Source: Thermocatellispora tengchongensis (GTDB lineage: Bacteria; Actinomycetota; Actinomycetes; Streptosporangiales; Streptosporangiaceae). From it: 64,000 nucleotides of DNA. The notes beneath the pieces are model-generated. The model was given only the letters and a program-made list of their open reading frames with translations. It was not told the origin of the DNA and did not search any database. This document shows, piece by piece, positions 58,528 to 64,000 of this stretch. Position 1 is the stretch's first letter. Every line of letters begins with the position of its first letter. The position numbers were made by a program, and so were the translations under genes. The DNA lies in the NCBI RefSeq assembly GCF_014202315.1, contig NZ_JACHGN010000020.1, positions 1-64,000 of the forward strand, read 5' to 3'.

Positions 58528-60071
58528 GCCCGTTCCTCCTGGCGGTAGCGGGCGCGGAGGGCACGCCGGTCGAGCTTGCCCGTCGCGTTGTACGGCAGGT
58601 CGTCCAGCACGACGAGCCGCCGGGGGACCTTGAAGCCGGCCAGCCGGCGGCGGCAGAACTCCTGCACCGACTCCAAGGCCGGGGCGTCGTGCGGTGCGAC
58701 GGGCACCACGGCGGCGCAGATCGTCTCGCCCCAGCGCGGATCGGGCACGCCGAACACGGCGGCCTCACGCACCGCGGGCAGCTCGGCCAGCACCCGCTCC
58801 ACCTCGGACGGCATGACGTTGAAGCCACCGGTGATGATCACGTCGCTGATGCGGTCGACGAGGTGGAGGTATCCGGACCGGTCGAGGTAGCCCACGTCAC
58901 CGGTGCGCAACCAGCCGTCCGCGTCCAGCGCCTTCGCCGTCGCCTCCGGGTCGCCGTAGTACGACGTCATCACGGTGTCGCCGCGCACCTGCACCTCACC
59001 GCACTCGCCGGCGGCACAGCGCTCGCCCTCGGCATCGACGACGCGCAGGTCGATGAAGGGCACCGGCCTGCCGGCGGCGTCCCCCAGCTCGGGCCTGACG
59101 CCGGCCGCGGCGCGGTGATCGGCCGGGGTGAGCACGGTGATCGGCAGGAGGCTCTCGCTCTGCGCGTAGACCTGGTACAAGGCGCCGGGGAACGCCCGCA
59201 CGGCGGTGGCGAGATCGGCGCGGCCGATGGGTGAGCCGCCGTAGACGATGGCGGACGGCGACGGGACGTCGTGCCCGGCGGCGAGGGCCGCCCTGGCGAG
59301 CGGGCCGATCACGGTCGGGACCGCCGAGAGCAGCGTGACCCGGTCCCGGACCATGCGGTGCAGCACCTCTTCCACCACGAACGAGGGCGTCACCTCCTGG
59401 TCGGCGCCCTGGCAGGCGAAGGCCGGGAGGAGATGACCCGCGGCGTGGCTCAGCGGTATCGCGTGCAGGGCGCGATCCCCCGGCCGCACCGGAACGGAGA
59501 TCAGCACGTTGCGGACCATCGCCGCCATGCTGCGCTGGGTGGCCACGACCGCTTTCGGCTCCCCTGAGGTGCCGGAGGTGAACAGCAGGGCGGCGGGGGC
59601 CTCGGCGGGCGGCGCCGGGGCCGGCCCCGGCTCGGGCCGATCCGTCAGCGCCGCGAAGCCCGGCGGGCCGTCTCCGTCCAGTTCCAGCACCGGAAGGCCG
59701 CCCCGCACCGCGGGCTCCGCGCGCAACCGGCCGGCCCATTCGGCATCGACGCACAGCAGCCTCGGCCGCGCCGTCGCCAGGATCGCCGGAAGTTCCCGGG
59801 GATTCAGTCGCCGGTTGAGGCCGACCCGGACGAATCCGCCCAGGAAGCACGCCTGGTCGAGGATCGCGTACTCCATCGAGTTGGCGGCGATCGTGACGAC
59901 CCGGTCGCCCGGGTGGAGGCCCAGCTCGGTCAGTCCCGCGACCGCCCTGCGCACCAGGGAGCCGAGCTCCCCGTACGTCACCGCCCTGCCGGCGCCGCGC
60001 AGCGCGACGAGGTCCGCGTAACGGGCGTGACCTCGCCGCAGCAAGCCGCCGATCGTCGGCGTCGCACTCAT
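58524..60071 (-). CDS. acyl-CoA synthetase / AMP-dependent ligase
   Basis: A 515-residue adenylate-forming enzyme. The P-loop-like motif is LLFTSGTSGEPKAV, with YAQSE, GWLRTGDVGYLDRSGYLHLVDRISDVI and the C-terminal lysine in PYNATGKLDRR. It activates an acid (fatty, aromatic or steroid-derived) to its CoA thioester, the entry reaction of the operon. Start ATG 60069-60071 (MSATPTIGG). It overlaps the CoA-transferase by 4 nt and follows the thiolase by 11 nt. Confidence 0.93.
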   Translation of the reverse strand: MSATPTIGGLLRRGHARYADLVALRGAGRAVTYGELGSLVRRAVAGLTELGLHPGDRVVTIAANSMEYAILDQACFLGGFVRVGLNRRLNPRELPAILATARPRLLCVDAEWAGRLRAEPAVRGGLPVLELDGDGPPGFAALTDRPEPGPAPAPPAEAPAALLFTSGTSGEPKAVVATQRSMAAMVRNVLISVPVRPGDRALHAIPLSHAAGHLLPAFACQGADQEVTPSFVVEEVLHRMVRDRVTLLSAVPTVIGPLARAALAAGHDVPSPSAIVYGGSPIGRADLATAVRAFPGALYQVYAQSESLLPITVLTPADHRAAAGVRPELGDAAGRPVPFIDLRVVDAEGERCAAGECGEVQVRGDTVMTSYYGDPEATAKALDADGWLRTGDVGYLDRSGYLHLVDRISDVIITGGFNVMPSEVERVLAELPAVREAAVFGVPDPRWGETICAAVVPVAPHDAPALESVQEFCRRRLAGFKVPRRLVVLDDLPYNATGKLDRRALRARYRQEERA

Positions 60072-60082
60072 CCCGCCTCCCC

Positions 60083-61225
60083 TCACACGCCGGCTATGAC
60101 GACACCGGAGGCGATGGCGTCGAGCGTCGCCACGCCGCCGCCGACGGTGTGGGCCAGGGCGAGCGAGGCGCCGCCGACCTGCCGTTCTCCGGCTCGCCCG
60201 CGGAGCTGCGCGACCAGTTCGACGACCTGGCCGACACCGGTCGCCCCCACCGGGTGGCCCTTGGAGAGCAGCCCGCCGCCGGCGTTCACCGGCACCCTGC
60301 CGCCCAGGCTCAGCTCTCCGCCGGCGACGGCGTGCAGGGCCTTGCCGGGACCGGCCAGTCCCAGCGCCTCGACCGACATGATCTCCCCGATCGTGAACGC
60401 GTCGTGGACTTCGGCCAGGTCGATGGCGTCCGGGGTGACCCCCGCCGCCGCGTACGCGCGACGGGCGGCGAGGCGGGAGGGCCGGGAGGTGCCGAACTCC
60501 GTCGCCGGCCCTATGGGGGAGCCGGAGGCGAGTCCGGACCCCAGCAGCCATACCGGGTCGTGCCGGGACGACACGGCGTTCTCGGCCGCCAGCACCAGCG
60601 CGGCGGCGCCGTCGGCGTTCGCGCAGCACTGCAGCAGGGTCAGCGGGTCGGCGACCGGCCGGGAGCCCAGCACCTCCGCGCGGGTGACCGGCTTGCGGAA
60701 CATCGCCTGCGGGTTGGCGGCGCCCGCGGCGCGGTTCTTGACGCTGACCTCGGCGAGATCGTCCAGGTCGGCCCCGTGGTCGTAGGCGTAGCGCTGGGCG
60801 TTGAGCGCGTAGATGGCGGGCATGGTCAGGCCCAGCAGCGTCGGACGGTCGGTCCGGTCCAGGGTGATCCCGCCCTGGAACCTCCCGGTCATCTTCTCCG
60901 CGCCCACGACGAGCACGACGTCGTGCACCCCGGCGGCGACCGCGAGGCGGGCCAGGTGCACGGCCGTGGTTCCGCTCGCGCAGGCGTTCTCGGCGTTGAC
61001 GACCGGTACGCCGTGCACACCGGCGCGGGCGAGTATCCGCTGGCCCGCGCCGCCTCCGCCGAGGACGTTCGAGGAGAACGCGGCCTCGATCCGGCCGGGC
61101 TCGAAGCCCGCCTCGGCCAGCGCGGCCCTGGCCGCGGAGCCGCCGAGATCCTCCAGCGAGGCGTCCTCGTGCTTGCCGAACGGCACCGATCCGGTCCCGA
61201 TCACGGCGACCCGCCTGCTCGTCAT
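60083..61225 (-). CDS. thiolase-family (SCP2/lipid-transfer-type) acyltransferase
   Basis: A 380-residue thiolase-superfamily protein. The nucleophile cysteine is in NAENACASGTTAVHLA, and the later catalytic motifs are EVHDAFTIGEIMS and NAGGGLLSKGHPVGATGVGQVVE with an HP histidine. The final cysteine of true thiolases (GGG near VGGGVATLD, no CxG) is missing, as is usual for lipid-transfer-type members of the family. It pairs with the DUF35 protein encoded 4 nt upstream (overlap 61222-61225). Confidence 0.9.
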   Translation of the reverse strand: MTSRRVAVIGTGSVPFGKHEDASLEDLGGSAARAALAEAGFEPGRIEAAFSSNVLGGGGAGQRILARAGVHGVPVVNAENACASGTTAVHLARLAVAAGVHDVVLVVGAEKMTGRFQGGITLDRTDRPTLLGLTMPAIYALNAQRYAYDHGADLDDLAEVSVKNRAAGAANPQAMFRKPVTRAEVLGSRPVADPLTLLQCCANADGAAALVLAAENAVSSRHDPVWLLGSGLASGSPIGPATEFGTSRPSRLAARRAYAAAGVTPDAIDLAEVHDAFTIGEIMSVEALGLAGPGKALHAVAGGELSLGGRVPVNAGGGLLSKGHPVGATGVGQVVELVAQLRGRAGERQVGGASLALAHTVGGGVATLDAIASGVVIAGV

Positions 61226-61572
61226 GGGTGGTGCTCCTCGACCTCGAAGATGTAGTGGTCCGGTTCGGGTGCGGCGACCAGCCGTACCGGCGTGCCGATC
61301 GGCGCGGCCCCGCCGCGTACCCGGGCGAACAGCCGCGCCCCGGGGGCGAAATCGGCGTACGCCAGGGTGTAGGGCACGTCGGCACCCGGCGGCGCGACCC
61401 GGACGACCGTGCTGGAGACGACCTCGCCGGTCTCCGCGAGGGTGACCTCGCCGAGCCTGTCGTCTCCGCAGTAGGGGCACCGGTCCGGGCCCTCGGGGAG
61501 CGGGAACGCCGCGTCGCAGCAGGCGCAGCGACGGGCGGCCGGCAGGGCGGAGGCGGTCTCGGGCGTGCTCAC
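61222..61572 (-). CDS. zinc-ribbon/OB-fold DUF35 protein, partner of the thiolase
   Basis: A 116-residue protein, start GTG 61572 (overlaps the SDR stop by 4 nt). The N-terminal zinc ribbon has CACC and CPYC (residues about 17-34), and the OB fold includes VSSTVVRVAPPGADVPYTLAYADF and GTPVRLVAAPE. DUF35 proteins form complexes with SCP2-type thiolases and channel acyl-CoA substrates (as in steroid side-chain aldolases). The thiolase is encoded directly downstream. Confidence 0.9.
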   Translation of the reverse strand: MSTPETASALPAARRCACCDAAFPLPEGPDRCPYCGDDRLGEVTLAETGEVVSSTVVRVAPPGADVPYTLAYADFAPGARLFARVRGGAAPIGTPVRLVAAPEPDHYIFEVEEHHP

Positions 61573-62357
61573 AGCGCCACCGAGTAGCCGCCGTTGACCG
61601 GGATCGTCTGCCCGGTCACCCAGGAGCTCGCGTGGGAGCTGAGGAACAGGACCATGTTCGCCACGTCCTCCGGTTCGCCGAAGCGGCGGATGATGTACCG
61701 CTTGAGCTGGGCCTTCGCCGCTTCCTCGTCCGCGAGCATGTCGGCGACGAACGGGGTGCGGGTGGCGCTGATCGAGACCGCGTTCGCGGTGATGCCGAAG
61801 CGGCCGGTGCTCCGGGCGACGGCCCGGGTGAACCCGGCCGCGCCGGCCTTCGCCGCCGAATAGACCTCGAGGCCGGGTTCGCCCTGGCGTCCCGCGTCCG
61901 AGATCACGGTGACCACCCGTCCGGTGCCGTGCTCGCGCATCAGCGGCACCCCGTGCCTGACGCAGTTGAACACGCCGTAGAGGTTGGTGCCCAGCCACCG
62001 CTCCCAGTCGCTCGGCTCCTCCGACCAGAAGTCGGAGAAGCCCGCGCGCCCGCCTGGGCCGGCGTTGCCCGCGTTGTTGACCAGGGCGTGCAACTGGCCG
62101 TACTCCTTGCCGACGCGGGCGAAGGCGTCGGCGACCTGTGCGTAGTCGGTCACGTCGAACGCCAGCGGAAGGGCCTCGGTGCCCTGGGCGCGCACCTCCT
62201 CCGCGGTCTTCTCGGCACGCTCCTCGTAGAAGTCGTTCACCACGACGGCGCGCGCGTCGTGCGCCGCGAAATGCAGGGCGACCGCACGGCCGACCCCCTG
62301 CCCCGCGCCGGTCACCAGGGCGACCCGCCCCTGCATGGACAGTAGATTCTGCTTCAC
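61569..62357 (-). CDS. SDR family oxidoreductase
   Basis: A 262-residue short-chain dehydrogenase. The Rossmann motif is TGAGQGVGR (17-25), NNAGNAG near 91, and the catalytic YSAAK near 165; the end is VNGGYSVAL. It resembles the 3-hydroxyacyl-CoA or steroid-type dehydrogenases in beta-oxidation operons. It lies 31 nt from the acyl-CoA dehydrogenase gene and overlaps the DUF35 gene by 4 nt. Confidence 0.9.
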   Translation of the reverse strand: MKQNLLSMQGRVALVTGAGQGVGRAVALHFAAHDARAVVVNDFYEERAEKTAEEVRAQGTEALPLAFDVTDYAQVADAFARVGKEYGQLHALVNNAGNAGPGGRAGFSDFWSEEPSDWERWLGTNLYGVFNCVRHGVPLMREHGTGRVVTVISDAGRQGEPGLEVYSAAKAGAAGFTRAVARSTGRFGITANAVSISATRTPFVADMLADEEAAKAQLKRYIIRRFGEPEDVANMVLFLSSHASSWVTGQTIPVNGGYSVAL

Positions 62358-62388
62358 GTCTCCGCCTGTCGGTGCGATGGAAGTGCCG

Positions 62389-63555
62389 TCACGCCGGCTC
62401 GAAGATCGACGGGCCCTGGAGCGCGCCGCCGTCGAGAAGGGTTCTGGCGATCACGAAGTGCTGGATGGTGGGCGGGCCTTCCTCGACCACGTTCGCGCGG
62501 GCGTCCCGCAGCATGCGTTCGACCGGGTATTTCCGGGTGAATCCGATCCCGCCGAAGACGAGCAGCGCCCGGTCGGTCACCCGGCAGACGGCCTCCGACC
62601 CGAACAGCTTGCACGCCGAGGCCTCGATGGGGATGCGTAGGCCCGCGTCGAGCTTGGCCGCGGCGTCCTCCAGCATGGTGCGCAGGGCGTACACGTCGGC
62701 GGCCATCTCCGCGAGGTAGCGCTGAATGGACTGGCGGGCGCCGATCGGACGGCCGAAGGTCACCCGGTCGTTGGCCCGCGCCACGCTGAGGGCCAGGGCC
62801 TGTTCCGCGGTGCCGAGCGAGGAGGCCGCGACGAAGACCCGGCTGACCTCCATGCCCCGCTCGATCAGGCTCAGGCCCTGCCCTTCCTCGCCGAGCCGGT
62901 TCGCCGCGGGCACGAGCACGTCGCGGAAGGTCAGGTGGCCGTGCTGGAGTCCCCGGGTGCCCAGCGTTCCGGGCAGCGGCTCGATCGTCAGGCCGGGCCG
63001 GTCGCGCTCGACGAGCACGGCGCTCACCCCGCGGGCGCCGGCGTCGGGATCGGTCTTGGCGAAGACGATGAAATGGCTCACCCAGTCGGAGTTCGTGGTC
63101 AGCCATTTCTGCCCGTTGACGCGATAGTCCTCCCCCTCGCGCAGGCAGGTGGTGCCGAGGTCGGCGCCGGTGCCGTGGTCGGGCTCGGTGATGCCCATGC
63201 CGAAGGACGCGTGACCGGTGGCCACCAGGGGCAGGAGCTCGTCCTTCTGCTCCTCGCCGGCCAGCATCGCGAAGACGTGGGCGGAGGAGTTGTGGGCGTG
63301 GACGAACCCGCGCAGGCCGCCGTGGACGCGCGACAGGTCGGCCAGGATCGGCAGGTACTGCGAGACCGTGAGGCCGGAGCCGCCGTACTGCTCGGGGATC
63401 AGCAGCCCGAAGGCGTTCACCTCGCGCAGCGCCGGGACCAGGACGTCCTTGGGTATCCAGTCCGTCTCCTCGATCTGGTCCTCCAGCGGGGGGATGAGGT
63501 CCCACATCGCCCGCGAGATCGCCTGGCGCAGCTTGCGATAATCGGTGTCGTCCAT
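62389..63555 (-). CDS. acyl-CoA dehydrogenase
   Basis: A 388-residue flavoprotein of the acyl-CoA dehydrogenase family. FGMGITEPDHGTGADLGTT is the FAD/substrate region, YRVNGQKWLTTNSDWVSHFIVFA follows, and RVTDRALLVFGGIGFTRKYPVERMLRDARANVVEEGPPTIQHFVIARTLL is the C-terminal helical domain with the catalytic-base neighbourhood. It introduces the alpha,beta double bond. It lies between the SDR gene and another SDR gene in the same operon. Confidence 0.93.
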   Translation of the reverse strand: MDDTDYRKLRQAISRAMWDLIPPLEDQIEETDWIPKDVLVPALREVNAFGLLIPEQYGGSGLTVSQYLPILADLSRVHGGLRGFVHAHNSSAHVFAMLAGEEQKDELLPLVATGHASFGMGITEPDHGTGADLGTTCLREGEDYRVNGQKWLTTNSDWVSHFIVFAKTDPDAGARGVSAVLVERDRPGLTIEPLPGTLGTRGLQHGHLTFRDVLVPAANRLGEEGQGLSLIERGMEVSRVFVAASSLGTAEQALALSVARANDRVTFGRPIGARQSIQRYLAEMAADVYALRTMLEDAAAKLDAGLRIPIEASACKLFGSEAVCRVTDRALLVFGGIGFTRKYPVERMLRDARANVVEEGPPTIQHFVIARTLLDGGALQGPSIFEPA

Positions 63556-63591
63556 GCCCGTCCTTTGCCGGTCGTCGGGTTGGGGTGTTCT

Positions 63592-64000
63592 TCAGGAACG
63601 CAGGGTGAGGCCGCCGTCGAGCGGGATGACGGCGCCGGTGAGATAGGCCGAGGCGTCGGAGGCCAGCAGGAGCACCAGCCCGGTGAGGTCGTCGAGCCTG
63701 CCGAGCCGGCCGAGCGGGACCCGGCGGGTCAGCCGGTCCCGGAAGCCTTCCTCGGCGAGGAAGTCCGCGTTGAGCTCGGTGGGGAAGTGTCCCGGGCAGA
63801 TCGCGTTGACCCGGATGCCCAGCGGCGCCCATTCGAGGGCGAGCTGCTGCGTGAGATGGATGAGCGCCGCCTTGCTCGCGCCGTAGGCGGCGGCGCCGGC
63901 CATGGGGCGCAGCCCTGCCGCCGAGGCGATGTTCACGATCGTGCCCGGACGGCCGGTGCGGCGCAGCCCTTCGGCGACCACGCGGGACACCGTCCACGCG
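63592..64000 (-). CDS. SDR family oxidoreductase, partial at window end
   Basis: The C-terminal 135 residues or so of a short-chain dehydrogenase; the start codon is beyond position 64000. Visible are GTIVNIASAAGL, the catalytic YGASKAAL, NAICPGHFPTEL and the closing AVIPLDGGLTLRS, all typical of 3-ketoacyl reductase-like members. It continues the acyl-CoA operon upstream of the acyl-CoA dehydrogenase gene. Confidence 0.85.
   Translation of the reverse strand, partial: AWTVSRVVAEGLRRTGRPGTIVNIASAAGLRPMAGAAAYGASKAALIHLTQQLALEWAPLGIRVNAICPGHFPTELNADFLAEEGFRDRLTRRVPLGRLGRLDDLTGLVLLLASDASAYLTGAVIPLDGGLTLRS

Noticed and set aside
1-64000. Insertion sequences or transposases
   Set aside because: No transposase-like domain or terminal inverted repeats with target duplications were recognised anywhere in the window.

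Overview
The window is GC-rich, actinomycete-type DNA: strong G/C third-position bias, GTG/TTG starts, many 4-nt ATGA/GTGA gene overlaps and several LuxR/TetR/AraC/LacI/ROK regulators. The complete mycofactocin block (mftA-mftB-mftC-mftD and mftF, plus a distant mftM), the class F sortase and the secreted DUF4832 proteins suggest a non-Streptomyces filamentous actinobacterium, perhaps of the Streptosporangiales; that placement is inference. No rRNA, tRNA, CRISPR array or intact insertion sequence was seen.

Layout. 0.1-4.5 kb: two divergent secreted DUF4832/DUF4874-type proteins; a third paralogue lies at 45.8-48.2 kb. 4.5-10 kb: an alpha/beta-hydrolase remnant, an SDR with a divergent XRE regulator, a TetR regulator with a GAP-family membrane protein sharing a perfect 16-bp inverted repeat, and an AraC regulator with an alpha/beta hydrolase. 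10-14 kb: an ABC exporter with a two-component system. 14-17.3 kb: a reordered chaperone operon, J-protein/dnaK/grpE.

17.5-31 kb is an alcohol-oxidation and mycofactocin island. It contains an iron-type alcohol dehydrogenase coupled to a histidine kinase and LuxR response regulator, the methyltransferase mftM, a MoxR-type AAA ATPase and a VWA partner (both histidine-rich), an NDMA-dependent methanol dehydrogenase, and divergently mftA-mftB-mftC-mftD, an unrecognised 54-residue ORF, and mftF. No mftE peptidase gene is present in the window. Two near-identical palindromes (CCTGTCCGATCGGACAGG and a 16/18 match) lie upstream of the two dehydrogenase/mycofactocin transcription units and probably form one regulon.

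31-32.3 kb: a SigE-family sigma factor and a coupled membrane protein. 32.5-39.5 kb: a LacI-controlled sugar operon (binding protein, ATPase, permease, an unknown protein and a PfkB kinase gene with an internal deletion). 39.5-45.6 kb: a second sugar operon (ROK regulator, GH36 alpha-galactosidase, binding protein, two permeases) divergent from the third DUF4832 gene. 48-55 kb: a response regulator/kinase/GerMN-lipoprotein operon, a PETG-motif surface protein with a class F sortase, and a very large secreted metzincin-like protease. 55-56.4 kb: a TetR regulator and a DUF1707 protein sharing twin operators. 56.4-64 kb: a ketopantoate-reductase-like gene and a fatty acid/steroid-like acyl-CoA degradation operon that runs off the end of the window.
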